A DNA stretch of 64,000 nucleotides from contig CAIXUZ010000049.1 of the NCBI GenBank assembly GCA_903922735.1, forward strand, positions 1 through 64,000, written 5' to 3'. The notes under the pieces are model-generated. The model was not told where the DNA came from. It ran no database searches and saw only the letters and a list, made by a program, of their open reading frames with translations. This stretch comes from an uncultured Verrucomicrobia subdivision 3 bacterium (GTDB lineage: Bacteria > Verrucomicrobiota > Verrucomicrobiia > Limisphaerales > UBA11358). The position numbers and the translations under genes are program-made. How positions within the stretch are numbered: position 1 is the first letter of the stretch; each line of letters starts with the position of its first letter. Shown here in pieces: positions 8,550 to 18,224 of this stretch.

Positions 8550-9344
8550 ATGCTTGAGCAAACCGTTCAGATTGTTTCCCATGAGCGCGATGCGGAATCC
8601 TATTTCCGCCTCGTGCTGCGCGCGCCGGGCATCGCGCCGCTCATCCAGCCAGGGCAGTTCGCCCACGTACGCATTCTGCCGTTGAAGGACGCCCTGCTCC
8701 GCCGACCATTCAGCATCTTCCAAGTTGCAGGCGACACGTTTTCCATTCTCTACAAAAATGTCGGCAAAGGCACGGACGCGCTCTCGCGGATGCGGGCAGG
8801 CGAAGAATTGAACGTCATCGCGCCGCTCGGCCACGGCTTTACCGTGCCGCCCGCCGGCGGCGAAACACCCCTGCTCGTTGCGGGCGGCTACGGCATGGCC
8901 GCGATGTTCCTGCTAGCGCAACGCTCGCCGCAAAAAGGCATTGTCTTCGTCGGCGGCCGCCGCCGCGTGGACATCTTGTGCGAGAAAGATTTTGCCGCCA
9001 TCGGCTGGGAAGTCCGCGTGGCAACCGAAGACGGGAGCCACGGTGAAAAAGGTTTCGTGACTGTCCCGCTGCTGGCGGAAATTCAAAAGCGGAGAGCGGA
9101 AAGCGGAAAGCGGAAATTATTCGCGTGCGGGCCAACGCCGATGCTCAAGGCTGTCGGCAAAATCGCGGCGGATTTCAATCTGCCCGCCGAACTTTCCATG
9201 GACGAACACATGTGCTGCGGCGTCGGCACCTGCCTCGCTTGCGTCATCAAGGTGAAGTCCGGCGACAGTTGGGAATACCAGCGCACGTGCACCGAAGGCC
9301 CGGTCTATGATTCCCGGGAAATTTTTTGGGAGGACCCGAAATGA
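8550..9344 (+). CDS. pyrK: Dihydroorotate dehydrogenase electron-transfer subunit
   Basis: FAD/[2Fe-2S] subunit that passes electrons from dihydroorotate dehydrogenase B to NAD+. The ferredoxin-reductase fold shows the FAD motif RRPFSIF (about residues 51-57) and the nucleotide-binding GGYGMAAMFLLA. The iron-sulfur cysteines cluster near the C-terminus (CCGVGTCLAC, then C in YQRTC). At 264 residues it has family length. Residues about 181-190 (KRRAESGKRK) are encoded by four tandem GCGGAAA-type 7-mers at 9089-9116, a small repeat insertion just before the conserved LFACGPTPML. The gene overlaps pyrD by four bases. Confidence 0.92.
   Translation: MLEQTVQIVSHERDAESYFRLVLRAPGIAPLIQPGQFAHVRILPLKDALLRRPFSIFQVAGDTFSILYKNVGKGTDALSRMRAGEELNVIAPLGHGFTVPPAGGETPLLVAGGYGMAAMFLLAQRSPQKGIVFVGGRRRVDILCEKDFAAIGWEVRVATEDGSHGEKGFVTVPLLAEIQKRRAESGKRKLFACGPTPMLKAVGKIAADFNLPAELSMDEHMCCGVGTCLACVIKVKSGDSWEYQRTCTEGPVYDSREIFWEDPK
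9089..9116. repeat. Heptanucleotide repeat inside pyrK
   Basis: Four tandem 7-mers, GCGGAGA then GCGGAAA three times, lie in frame within pyrK. The same motif family occurs at 48601-48628. Confidence 0.85.
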
Positions 9345-10255
9345 ATTTATCCATCCAAATCGGCAAGTTACGGATGCAGAACCCCGTCACGGTGGCCAGT
9401 GGCACGTTCGGCTACGGCGCAGAATACGCGCGGCTGATTGACGTAAACCAGCTCGGCGCGGTCACGGTCAAGGGCATCCGGCTCAATCCCGTGCCCGGCA
9501 ATCCCACCCCACGCACCGCCGAAGTCACCAGCGGCATGCTCAACGCCATCGGCCTGCAAGGACCGGGCGTGGATGGTTTCATTAAGAAATACTGGCCGTT
9601 TCTCCGCGAACTGAAGGTGCCGACCATCATCAACATCTGGGGCACGACGGTCGAGGAATACGCCGAGGTCGCGCGCCGCTTTGACGCGCTGGGCGGTGTC
9701 GGCGCGCTGGAACTCAACGTATCCTGTCCGAACATCAAGGAAGGCGGTGCGCAGTTCGGCACGGACTGCAAATTACTTTCCCAAGTTGTCGCCGCCTGTC
9801 GTCAGGCCACGACGTTGACGCTCATCACCAAGATGAGTCCGAATGTCCCGAACATCGGCCAGCTTGCGAAAGCCGCGGAAGAGGCCGGCAGCGATGCGCT
9901 CGCGGTGACAAACAGTTTTCCTGCGATGGCGATAGACATCCATACCCGCAAACCGAAGCTCGCCAACATCACCGGCGGACTCACCGGGCCGGCCATCAAG
10001 CCCATCGCCATCAAGCTCGTCTGGGAAGCATCCAAGGCCGTAAAGATTCCCATCATCGGGATGGGGGGCATCCAGAATCCGGACGACGCGATTGAATTTC
10101 TCATGGCGGGCGCGACGGCGGTAGCGGTGGGCACGGCAAATTTCTATGAGCCGCAAACCTCACTCCATGTCATTGCCGGCATCCGCGATTTCATGAAGCG
10201 CAAAAATATCTCCGACGTTCGCGAAATCACCGGCAGTTTTCAGCCGGGCAAATAA
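9341..10255 (+). CDS. pyrD: Dihydroorotate dehydrogenase, catalytic subunit (class 1B)
   Basis: FMN enzyme that oxidises dihydroorotate to orotate in pyrimidine synthesis; class 1B works with PyrK. It has 304 residues from ATG 9341, whose ATGA overlaps the pyrK stop; an in-frame upstream start at 9326 is less likely. Class 1 features are PVTVASGTFGYG at the N-terminus, the substrate loop LNVSCPNIKEGG with the catalytic Cys region, ITKMSPNV (the lysine), AVTNSF, and the FMN phosphate-binding IIGMGGI and GATAVAVGTANF. Operon with pyrK. Confidence 0.94.
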   Translation: MNLSIQIGKLRMQNPVTVASGTFGYGAEYARLIDVNQLGAVTVKGIRLNPVPGNPTPRTAEVTSGMLNAIGLQGPGVDGFIKKYWPFLRELKVPTIINIWGTTVEEYAEVARRFDALGGVGALELNVSCPNIKEGGAQFGTDCKLLSQVVAACRQATTLTLITKMSPNVPNIGQLAKAAEEAGSDALAVTNSFPAMAIDIHTRKPKLANITGGLTGPAIKPIAIKLVWEASKAVKIPIIGMGGIQNPDDAIEFLMAGATAVAVGTANFYEPQTSLHVIAGIRDFMKRKNISDVREITGSFQPGK

Positions 10256-10334
10256 ACCCAGTTTGCGCACCACTTGAATCTGACGCGTGGCAAAACCAGC
10301 TGATTTCCAGAAAGCCGGACAGTCTGATTAATCC

Positions 10335-11555
10335 TCACCCCCGGCGGATTTCCGAACCTTGGAACCGTATCTCAATCCGGAACACCTTTTTGGTGCGGCA
10401 GGTCAACTGGCCGGTCGAGAGGTCAAGGCGATCAGGAACTTCAATCCGGTGAATATCCACGGCCGCGTGATAGCCTCGCTCGGAAAACACGTCAATCAAC
10501 ATTGCGAGCGCCAGCGGCTCATCCAACAGTTTCTCTTCGGCGTTAATGTGCGCGGTTCCAGAAATGGCGTGGCGCAGGATGACCGGAAGAATTTTTTCCT
10601 CGATAAACGCCACCACCCGGGCAAACAGCGGGCCATGCTCCAGTTCATAGGAGTCGAGTCGTTTTACCATCTCCTGCCGCGCGTGAATGACCAGCTGGCT
10701 CGCCACGGGCACGCCCCGGAGCCGGTCCACCGTGCGGGAATCGAGTTCCAGCGTGCTCTGATATTCCAGCTCGCTCAAAATGTTCTTCTCCACTTCCGAA
10801 ACCGGACCCTGGGCGTTGATGAAGTGGTAGTGATAAATTTCCTTTAGCGACTGCAAGGCATCCCAGGTTTGCTCCTTGAAAACTCGGTAGCGCCGGCGAG
10901 CCAGGGATTCATCGTGATCGGTCGGCCGATCTTCCGGCAACTGGCCGATGCCCGTGCGCGCTGCCTCTTCGATGAGCGCATTGGTTTCGCGTCCGCGCTT
11001 AAGCTGGCGGGCCACGGATTCCTTCTCGTCCACGAAAAGCACCATGATATGAATCGTGGGCTGGCGAAAATGGATGCTCAGGGGCGTGTTGTAAAATTCG
11101 CGGCGCAGGGCATGCATTTGATCCACCAGCAGCTTCAGACATTCGACCTGGACATGCGTGCGCGGAAACCCGTCAAGAATAACTCCATCCTGATACTCCT
11201 CGCGCAGCAATTCGCGCAGCAGCAACCCGACCACATCCCGGTCACCAACCATGCTGCCGGCATTCTTCAACGCCATGGCTTCGGGCGATTTGAGCAGCGA
11301 ACTCATCACAATCGGCTGGCAAGTCAAGCCACGCACCTTGGCGATGAAAGCGGTGTTTGTGCCCTTGCCGGCGCCCGGCGCGCCGCCAAGCAGGATGATT
11401 TCCTTAGGAAACCGCATCTGCTCGCGACCTAATTCAGCCTCCAGTTCCCGCCAAATAGATCCAAAAATAATCTGGGCGTCCTTGATCTCAAGGTCGTTGC
11501 GCTTGGGGGCTGCCGTTGCCACCACAGATTGGGCATTTTCGATGGGTGAATTCAT
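10335..11555 (-). CDS. Adenylate kinase-like nucleotide kinase
   Basis: A 406-residue protein from ATG 11555; a TTG at 11588 is an alternative. The N-terminal half is an adenylate-kinase domain: P-loop GGAPGAGKGT, GVILDGFPRT (NMP-binding/Walker B region), and a LID-like stretch with RRRYRVFKEQT. At about twice the usual adenylate kinase length, it carries a C-terminal extension of roughly 170 residues (from about ELDSRTVDRLRG) that I do not recognise. Similar long adenylate-kinase-like proteins occur in Verrucomicrobiota and Planctomycetes. Phosphoryl transfer between nucleotides is likely, but the substrate is not certain. The gene converges on pyrD. Confidence 0.75.
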   Translation of the reverse strand: MNSPIENAQSVVATAAPKRNDLEIKDAQIIFGSIWRELEAELGREQMRFPKEIILLGGAPGAGKGTNTAFIAKVRGLTCQPIVMSSLLKSPEAMALKNAGSMVGDRDVVGLLLRELLREEYQDGVILDGFPRTHVQVECLKLLVDQMHALRREFYNTPLSIHFRQPTIHIMVLFVDEKESVARQLKRGRETNALIEEAARTGIGQLPEDRPTDHDESLARRRYRVFKEQTWDALQSLKEIYHYHFINAQGPVSEVEKNILSELEYQSTLELDSRTVDRLRGVPVASQLVIHARQEMVKRLDSYELEHGPLFARVVAFIEEKILPVILRHAISGTAHINAEEKLLDEPLALAMLIDVFSERGYHAAVDIHRIEVPDRLDLSTGQLTCRTKKVFRIEIRFQGSEIRRG

Positions 11556-11740
11556 TATCTTCAAAAACGAACCAAGGCAAGATACCAAACACCACTATTT
11601 AACGCACGCGGTTTCGTTCCAATCCGGCCCAAACCCATGCGTTGTTCCAAAAAGAAGCGACGCCAGAAGGCGGTCCGTCAAAATATTTAGATTGTTTCTG
11701 TTTTTACACTCCCCCCGGTGCGCTATTATCATTGGTGGAC

Positions 11741-12583
11741 ATGAATTTTGCTTTCACAAAATACCACGCGCTCGGCAACGACTACATCGTCATCAACCCG
11801 AAAGATTTACCCGTGCCGCTCACCACCGAGCAGGTCAAAACCATCTGCCACCGCAATTTCGGCGTCGGTTCAGACGGCATCCTCCTCGGCCCCCTGCCCT
11901 CCACCACCGCCAAATGTGCGCTGAAGATTTACAATCCCGACGGCAGCATCGCAGAGAAGAGCGGCAACGGTGTCCGCATTTTCTCGCGCTATCTTTGGGA
12001 CACCAAGCTCGTCGGCAACGACGAATTCGCGCTCCAGACTGATGGCGGCATCGTGCGCTCGACGGTTTTCGACGACGGCAAGATGGCGCGGGTCGAGATG
12101 GGCCAGGTCAGTTTCGACAGCGAAAAAATTCCGGTCGCCGGCCCCAAGCGCGAAGTCATCAATGAAAAGATTTCCGTGGGCGGACGCGAATTCACCCACT
12201 GCGCCGCCACCATCGGCAATCCGCATTGCGTCCTGCCGCTACCGGAAATCAGCGCCAAACTCGCGCATGAATTCGGTCCGCTGCTGGAAATACACTCCAA
12301 CTTCCCGCGCAAGACCAACGTGCAATTCATGAAAGTGATTGACCGGGCGAACATCCAGATTGAAATTTGGGAACGCGGCGCCGGTTACACGCTGGCCAGC
12401 GGCAGCAGCAGCAGCGCCTCGGCAGCCGTGGCACACAAACTTGGCCTGGTGGACCGGAGCATTTCCGTGCATTGCCCCGGCGGCATAATCAAGATCGAGA
12501 TCGGTGATAACTTTGCCATCCAAATGACCGGCAGCGTAACCCGTGTGGCCGAAGGCGTGATTTCTCCGGAGATGTTTACGTAA
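11741..12583 (+). CDS. dapF: Diaminopimelate epimerase-like protein with both catalytic cysteines replaced by serine
   Basis: DapF interconverts LL- and meso-diaminopimelate for lysine and peptidoglycan. The 280-residue product from ATG 11741 has the fold signatures KYHALGNDYIVI, NPDGSIAEKSGNGVR, IGNPHCVL and ERGAGYTLASGSSSSAS. In classical DapF the two acid/base residues are Cys, in (M/L)CGNG and ACGTGA. Here the codons are AGC, giving Ser at residue 74 (11960-11962) and Ser at residue 220 (12398-12400). This may mark a serine-type subfamily, a different substrate, or altered catalysis. The fold assignment is secure; the activity is not. Confidence 0.85.
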   Translation: MNFAFTKYHALGNDYIVINPKDLPVPLTTEQVKTICHRNFGVGSDGILLGPLPSTTAKCALKIYNPDGSIAEKSGNGVRIFSRYLWDTKLVGNDEFALQTDGGIVRSTVFDDGKMARVEMGQVSFDSEKIPVAGPKREVINEKISVGGREFTHCAATIGNPHCVLPLPEISAKLAHEFGPLLEIHSNFPRKTNVQFMKVIDRANIQIEIWERGAGYTLASGSSSSASAAVAHKLGLVDRSISVHCPGGIIKIEIGDNFAIQMTGSVTRVAEGVISPEMFT

Positions 12584-12597
12584 AAACGGAGAAAAAA

Positions 12598-13065
12598 TCA
12601 GTAGGCGATTTTGTCCGTCTTGATCTTCCATTCGGCAAACACTTTCAACGCCTCCGGACGCAGCAATTGATTCATCGGTATTTTCCGCCGCGAAACCGGC
12701 CGCGATACCTCACCATAAATGAAATTGTCGTCGAACTGTATTCGAGCGGCATCGCGGCGGGTATTGGCGTAAAAAACCATTTTCAGCCGCGCCCAATATA
12801 TCGCCGAGAGACACATCGGACACGGTTCACAGCTTGTATATAGCTCGCAGCCATCAAGCTGGAAGGTCTTTAATTTGCGACACGCTGCACGGATGGCCGT
12901 GATCTCGGCATGCGCCGTGGGATCATTGGCCGAAGTCACACGATTCCAGCCGCGCGCGATGATTTTTCCTTTCCGCACAATCACTGCGCCAAACGGCCCG
13001 CCAGCACCGCACCGCATTTTGTCGCGCGACAACCGGATGGCCTCACGCATAAAAAAAGCATTCAT
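12598..13065 (-). CDS. guaD: Guanine deaminase (cytidine-deaminase fold)
   Basis: Hydrolytic deaminase converting guanine to xanthine. The 155-residue product closely follows the Bacillus GuaD pattern: GGPFGAVIV, ARGWNRVTSANDPTAHAEITAIR (zinc His plus catalytic Glu in HAE), YTSCEPCPMCLSAIYWAR (zinc Cys pair PCPMC) and the C-terminal FDDNFIYGEVSRP. A general nucleoside deaminase is less likely given the DDNFIYGE tail. Its ATG overlaps the stop of the upstream metal ATPase (ATGA), so the two are translationally coupled. Confidence 0.87.
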   Translation of the reverse strand: MNAFFMREAIRLSRDKMRCGAGGPFGAVIVRKGKIIARGWNRVTSANDPTAHAEITAIRAACRKLKTFQLDGCELYTSCEPCPMCLSAIYWARLKMVFYANTRRDAARIQFDDNFIYGEVSRPVSRRKIPMNQLLRPEALKVFAEWKIKTDKIAY

Positions 13066-15392
13066 TTTTTAGCACCACCAAAGAGCAGTCGTAAACTATT
13101 CATCACCACAATGACGGTGCTGCCCTCGTGGCCAACCACACCGACGGTCAACGGAATTTTCCCCGCCAGCGCAAAGCCAACCAGCACCATGACCGTTCCC
13201 AGCGAGATGAAAAGATTTTGCCGGATGATGCTTCGCGCCCGCTGGCTCAGACGGAAGGCGGCAAGGAAATTTTCCAGCCGGTCCTTCATCAACACGACAT
13301 CGGCCTGCTCCAGTGCGGCGTCGGCACCGCGTGCACCCATCGCCACTCCGATGTGGGAGACGGCCAGGCTTGGCGCGTCATTCACGCCATCACCGACCAT
13401 TGCCACCTTTTTCCCCTGGGCGGTCAGTTCGCGAATGGCCGCGACTTTTTGCTCCGGTTTCAGTTCGGCACGCACGTCGTCGAGTTTTAATTCATGCTTC
13501 AAATATTCCGCGGCCGCGGCGCGGTCGCCGGTAAGCACCACGGAGCGCAAGCCTTCCTCACGCAATTCGGCAATCACCGCCGCAGACTGCGGACGGATGT
13601 CGTCGCGCAAAATGACACGACCGAGCAGATCGCCGGCGGCCACCCAGACCTCGGATGTGCCGACACCGGATTGCGGTGCTGGAAAGACTCCTCGCCCCAC
13701 CTGCTGTTCCACCCACCCGCGTTTGCCGAGAAAAATATCTTTGCCGTCGTGCTTCGCCTTCAAGCCTTCGCCGGTGACGGATTCGAACTGCGGAAATTCA
13801 ACGACCTCCAAGCGATGCTGCTTGCCGTGGTGCGTGATGGCGCGGGCGAGCGGATGCGTGGAAAGCTTTTCCAAAGAGTAGGCCAGCTGCATGACTTCCT
13901 TTTCGCGTCCGGCGGGAAAACTTTCAACCGTCTCCACGCGCAGTTCGCCCGTGGTGAGCGTGCCAGTTTTGTCGAGACAAACGGTGTCAACCTCGGCCAT
14001 TTTTTCCACTGCCGCGCCGCCGCGGAATAGAATGCCGTGCCGCGCCGCCCAGGCGATAGCCGCCAACACCGCCGACGGAATAGACAGCACCAGCGCGCAC
14101 GGCGATGAAACCACCAGCAACGTCATGGTGCGGTAAAATGCGCTTTGTGATTCGGCCATGCCGCCGGTCACGGAAAATGCCGCCAGCCCGAACCCGATCC
14201 ACCAAACGAAAAACATGACCAGCGACAAACCCAAAACGCCATAGGTGTAATAAGTGCTAAACTTGTCAGCGAACATCTGCGCGGGAGCCTTTTGGTGCTG
14301 GGCCTCCTTGATGAGGGTAATGATTTTTTGCAGCGAGCTTTCAGCTGCCGGCCGGGTGACGGTAACTTCAACGGCACCCCACAAATTAATCGTGCCGGCG
14401 AGCGTGGTGTCGCCGATCTTTTTTTCAACAGGCGTGGCTTCACCGGTAAGATTGGATTCATCGGCGGCCGTGGTACCTTTGACAATCTCGGCATCCACGG
14501 GGAACTGTGACCCGGGCTTGATGAGCAGACGCGTACCGGCGCGGATGTTTTCGACGGGGACATCGGTTTCATTTCCATTCACGTCGAGCGCGGTGGCGGT
14601 CTTGGGCGCATCGCGGAAGAGCGAGCGGATTTCCTTCTGCGTCCGGCCCAGCGCGTAATGTTCCAGTGCTCCAGAGAAGGAAAAGAGGAATAGCAAAGTC
14701 GAGCCTTCCGCCCAGGCATTGATGCAGGCAGCACCGGCGGCAACGGCCAGCATGAGGAAATGAACATCGAGCGTCCGTTTTCGAAGTCGCTCCCACACCT
14801 CCTCGGCCGGAAACCACGCGCCGGCCAGATAGCTCACAGCAAACAGCGGCAGCCGCCAGGCGGGAAAGACAAAGGCCGCCAGCAAGCCAAACCCACCGCA
14901 AACGACGGCCAGAGCCAGCTGCCACTTCCATTCATCGGCATGGTCATGTTCGTCCGCATGTTCAAGAAACTCCACATCCCGCTGGACAAATTTAGGGAAG
15001 GGCAATTCGCGCCAGCGCCAGAATTTTGGCGCCGTCGGACAAGTCACACGAGCGATGGTGGTGGCGTCGCCTTCAGTGCGAACCGTAAACATTTTCTGCT
15101 CGGATTCGGACAGCGGCAGATTGCAGGTAGCGCAGTTATTTTTCCCCTCTAGCAGCTGGCAATGATTCTGCGCGGTGACGGATTGCGACAATTCCAGTTC
15201 GCGGCTGATGCGGGCGGTGAGTTTCTCAACATCCGTGCGCCCGAGCGTCGCCACAGAAATCTTCTGATGCACGCGGTCAATCGTTACTGCTTCCAGCGTC
15301 GGCTCCTCGGCCAAAGTTTCGACCAGCGAACGCGCCAGGCACCTTTCCGATGCCGGGCGGCGGGTATTTTCAGTGGCGGGTGAATTGGCCAT
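13062..15392 (-). CDS. P1B-type heavy-metal translocating ATPase (P1B-4-like)
   Basis: A membrane pump that uses ATP to export a transition metal. The 776-residue product from ATG 15392 (a TTG lies at 15437) shows the P-type motifs TGEAT, DKTGTLTTGE (phosphorylated Asp), STHPLA in place of SEHPLA, VVLTGDR and MVGDGVNDAPSL. The membrane metal site is SPCALVLS rather than CPC, and HEGST occurs in the penultimate helix. SPC plus HEGG/ST is the signature of the P1B-4 group (Co, Fe or Zn). The N-terminus has a possible soft-metal site (NCATC) and a His/Asp-rich segment (HADEHDHADEW) just before the first helix. It overlaps guaD downstream. Confidence 0.88.
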   Translation of the reverse strand: MANSPATENTRRPASERCLARSLVETLAEEPTLEAVTIDRVHQKISVATLGRTDVEKLTARISRELELSQSVTAQNHCQLLEGKNNCATCNLPLSESEQKMFTVRTEGDATTIARVTCPTAPKFWRWRELPFPKFVQRDVEFLEHADEHDHADEWKWQLALAVVCGGFGLLAAFVFPAWRLPLFAVSYLAGAWFPAEEVWERLRKRTLDVHFLMLAVAAGAACINAWAEGSTLLFLFSFSGALEHYALGRTQKEIRSLFRDAPKTATALDVNGNETDVPVENIRAGTRLLIKPGSQFPVDAEIVKGTTAADESNLTGEATPVEKKIGDTTLAGTINLWGAVEVTVTRPAAESSLQKIITLIKEAQHQKAPAQMFADKFSTYYTYGVLGLSLVMFFVWWIGFGLAAFSVTGGMAESQSAFYRTMTLLVVSSPCALVLSIPSAVLAAIAWAARHGILFRGGAAVEKMAEVDTVCLDKTGTLTTGELRVETVESFPAGREKEVMQLAYSLEKLSTHPLARAITHHGKQHRLEVVEFPQFESVTGEGLKAKHDGKDIFLGKRGWVEQQVGRGVFPAPQSGVGTSEVWVAAGDLLGRVILRDDIRPQSAAVIAELREEGLRSVVLTGDRAAAAEYLKHELKLDDVRAELKPEQKVAAIRELTAQGKKVAMVGDGVNDAPSLAVSHIGVAMGARGADAALEQADVVLMKDRLENFLAAFRLSQRARSIIRQNLFISLGTVMVLVGFALAGKIPLTVGVVGHEGSTVIVVMNSLRLLFGGAKK

Positions 15393-15531
15393 ATTGTCTA
15401 ATTCTGTAACACAGCCCACAGTGCGATGCGAAGCCAAAAGGGAAATATTTTCCGGTTTTCTTCATTTTTCCATTGTTTAGGCAACCTGTTTTATGGCATT
15501 GTTCGCCCCGCAATTTCTAATTTATAAAAAA

Positions 15532-17349
15532 ATGAGCAGCACCAAATCAAACAAACCAAATACGACGAACAATAAACTCATTTTCTGGGTCCAGGAAATG
15601 GCCGAACTGTGCCAACCCGCCGCCATCCACTGGTGCGACGGTTCGGCGACTGAAAACCAATCGCTTTGCGACCAGATGGTCAAGGCGGGCACATTCATCA
15701 AGCTAGATGAAAAGAAGCGCCCGGGCTGCTACCTCGCTCGTTCACATCCCAGTGACGTGGCGCGCGTGGAAGACCGCACCTTCATCTGCGCCAAGACCAA
15801 GGAAGAAGTCGGCACCAACAACAATTGGGCTGACCCCATCCATATGCATCAGGAGATGCTTGCCCGCTTTAAAGGCTGCATGCAGGGCCGGACGATGTAT
15901 GTTATCCCGTTCGCCATGGGTCCGCTCGAATCGCCCATCTGCAAGATCGGCATCGAAATCACGGACTCGCCCTACGTCGTCGTCAACATGCGCATCATGA
16001 CCAAAATGGGTCAGGCGGTCATGGATAAACTGGGCGCGGACGGCAAGTTCATTCCGTGCATGCACTCGGTGGGCGCGCCGTTGGCGCCCGGCCAAAAGGA
16101 CGTTCCCTGGCCCTGCGAACCTGATCCGAAGAAAAAATACATCGTCCACTTCCCTGACGACCAATCCATCTGGTCTTATGGTTCCGGCTACGGCGGCAAT
16201 GCCTTGCTCGGCAAGAAATGTCTCGCCCTGCGCATCGCCTCAACCATCGCGCATCGCGAAGGCTGGATGGCTGAACACATGCTCATCCTCGGCCTTACCG
16301 CGCCGTCCGGCAAGAAATACTATGTGGCGGCCGCGTTCCCCAGCGCCTGCGGCAAGACGAACCTGGCCATGATGCAACCCACGCTGCCCGGCTGGAAAGT
16401 CACCACGCTCGGCGACGATATCGCCTGGATCCGCGTCGGCAAAGACGGGCAACTCTGGGCGATGAACCCGGAAACCGGTTTCTTCGGCGTCGCGCCGGGG
16501 ACCTCGGCCAAGTCCAACCCCCACGCGCTCACGTCCTGCGCCAAGAACACCATCTTCACCAACGTCGTGCTCACGCCCGACAATGACATCTGGTGGGAAG
16601 ACATGGGCGTTCCGGCTCCGGCCTCCGGCATCGACTGGGAAGGCAATCCCTGGACCCCGACCAACGGCAAGAAAGGCGCGCACGCCAACAGCCGTTTCAC
16701 GGCACCCGCGTCACAGTGCCCCGTCCTCGATCCCGCCTGGCAGAATCCCGAAGGCGTGCCGCTTTCAGCGATCATGTTCGGCGGTCGCCGCCCCAGCACG
16801 ATTCCGCTCGTGAACGAAGCCTTCGACTGGGAACACGGCGTGTTCATGGGTTCCGCCTGTGGTTCCGAAACCACCGCCGCCGCCCTTGGCGCCGCGGGCG
16901 TCCTTCGACGCGATCCGTTTGCCATGCTGCCGTTCTGCGGTTACAACATGGCTGACTACTTCGCCCACTGGCTCTCCTTCGCGAAAAAGACCGACCGCTC
17001 CAAGCTGCCGAAAGTTTTCTTCGTGAACTGGTTCCGCCGCAGCGCCGAAGGCAAATTTCTCTGGCCCGGCTACGGCGACAACAGCCGAGTCTTGAAATGG
17101 ATTTGCGAGCGCGTCGAAGGCACCGCCAAGGCCCAGACCACGCCCATCGGCAACATCCCCACGCCCGACGCACTGGACTTGTCCGGCTTGGATATGCCCG
17201 CTGGCAACCTCGAAGAACTGCTCAAAGTGGATCTCGCCGGCTGGCGCAATGAAATCGCCGACGTCGCCGCAAACTACGCCAAGCTGGGCAGCAAACTGCC
17301 CCAGGCGTTGAATGACCAACTTGCCAGCCTCAAGAAACGGATTGGCTGA
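15532..17349 (+). CDS. pckG: Phosphoenolpyruvate carboxykinase (GTP)
   Basis: Converts oxaloacetate plus GTP to phosphoenolpyruvate, the entry to gluconeogenesis. The 605-residue product from ATG 15532 (ATG 15493 would add 13 residues) has the GTP-PEPCK signatures: the kinase-1a P-loop [20 protein letters not shown] (metal-binding Asp), the R/Y-containing [30 protein letters not shown], and the C-terminal FFVNWFRR. The length is normal for GTP-type enzymes and different from the ATP type. A strong terminator follows directly. Confidence 0.95.
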   Translation: MSSTKSNKPNTTNNKLIFWVQEMAELCQPAAIHWCDGSATENQSLCDQMVKAGTFIKLDEKKRPGCYLARSHPSDVARVEDRTFICAKTKEEVGTNNNWADPIHMHQEMLARFKGCMQGRTMYVIPFAMGPLESPICKIGIEITDSPYVVVNMRIMTKMGQAVMDKLGADGKFIPCMHSVGAPLAPGQKDVPWPCEPDPKKKYIVHFPDDQSIWSYGSGYGGNALLGKKCLALRIASTIAHREGWMAEHMLILGLTAPSGKKYYVAAAFPSACGKTNLAMMQPTLPGWKVTTLGDDIAWIRVGKDGQLWAMNPETGFFGVAPGTSAKSNPHALTSCAKNTIFTNVVLTPDNDIWWEDMGVPAPASGIDWEGNPWTPTNGKKGAHANSRFTAPASQCPVLDPAWQNPEGVPLSAIMFGGRRPSTIPLVNEAFDWEHGVFMGSACGSETTAAALGAAGVLRRDPFAMLPFCGYNMADYFAHWLSFAKKTDRSKLPKVFFVNWFRRSAEGKFLWPGYGDNSRVLKWICERVEGTAKAQTTPIGNIPTPDALDLSGLDMPAGNLEELLKVDLAGWRNEIADVAANYAKLGSKLPQALNDQLASLKKRIG

Positions 17350-17370
17350 AAATTAAATCATCAACCACGA

Positions 17371-17399
17371 AACGGCCACCGGCAACGGTGGCCGTTTTT
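17371..17399 (+). terminator. Rho-independent terminator after pckG
   Basis: A perfect 10-bp stem (AACGGCCACC / GGTGGCCGTT) with a 6-nt loop, running into a T-tract (TTTTT), 22 bp after the pckG stop. Confidence 0.9.
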
Positions 17400-17452
17400 G
17401 CTTGTCCTTTGGCCGCCACTCGTCCATTCAAAACCAGAACACCGTTCTTATT

Positions 17453-18223
17453 ATGAATAAAACCATCCTCATTCTCGTCACCAGCTTCATCGGCCTCGGA
17501 CTGATGCCGGCCAACGCGCAATTCGCCCCCGCCGGCGGCGCGCCGCAAGGCCCGCGCTTCGGCGGTGCGATGGACAAACTTTTTGGCGCCAACCAGGCTT
17601 TCGCCGCCACGCTTGAATTTCAAACCACCGAACGCCGTGGCGAAAACATCACCATGCCCGGCAAGATCAGTTTCGACAGCGGCAAATCCCGTTTTGAAAT
17701 GAACATGAGCGAAACCAAAGGCACCAAAATGCCGCCGGATGCCGCCGAGCAGTTGAAATCCATGGGCATGGACACGATGATTTCCATTTCGCGCCCCGAC
17801 ACAAAAACCATCTACCTGGTTTATCCCGGCCTGCACAGCTACGCTGAAATGCCCGCGCCCGACGCGGCGACCAAGTCCGACCCCGCTGACAGCAAAGTCG
17901 AGACCACCGAAATCGGCAAGGAAACCGTGGACGGCCACAACTGTATGAAAAACAAGGTCACGGTCACCGACAAAGATGGAACCAAACATGAGTCCACCGT
18001 CTGGAACGCGAGCGACATGAAGAATTTCCCCATAAAAATTGTCACCACCGAACAAGGCCAGAACTCCACCATGTTTTTCAGAAACATCTCGTTCACCAAA
18101 CCCGCCGCCAGCAGCTTCGAAGCTCCGGACGGTTTCACCAAATACAACGACATCCAGACCATGATGCAAACCGAGATGATGAAAAAAATGGGCGGCGGCA
18201 TGGGTATGCCATCCAGCCGGTAA
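17453..18223 (+). CDS. Exported DUF4412-type protein
   Basis: A 256-residue protein from ATG 17453 with a Sec signal (MNKTILILVTSFIGLGLMPANA). The mature part resembles DUF4412 proteins: a beta-rich domain (FAATLEFQTTERRGENITMPGKISF to GQNSTMFFRNISF) with lipoprotein-carrier-like strands. The C-terminus is Met/Gly-rich (MMQTEMMKKMGGGMGMPSS). Probable periplasmic location; molecular role unknown. It is followed after one base by a phospholipase-D-family gene, which suggests a shared envelope function. Confidence 0.7.
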   Translation: MNKTILILVTSFIGLGLMPANAQFAPAGGAPQGPRFGGAMDKLFGANQAFAATLEFQTTERRGENITMPGKISFDSGKSRFEMNMSETKGTKMPPDAAEQLKSMGMDTMISISRPDTKTIYLVYPGLHSYAEMPAPDAATKSDPADSKVETTEIGKETVDGHNCMKNKVTVTDKDGTKHESTVWNASDMKNFPIKIVTTEQGQNSTMFFRNISFTKPAASSFEAPDGFTKYNDIQTMMQTEMMKKMGGGMGMPSSR

Positions 18224-18224
18224 G

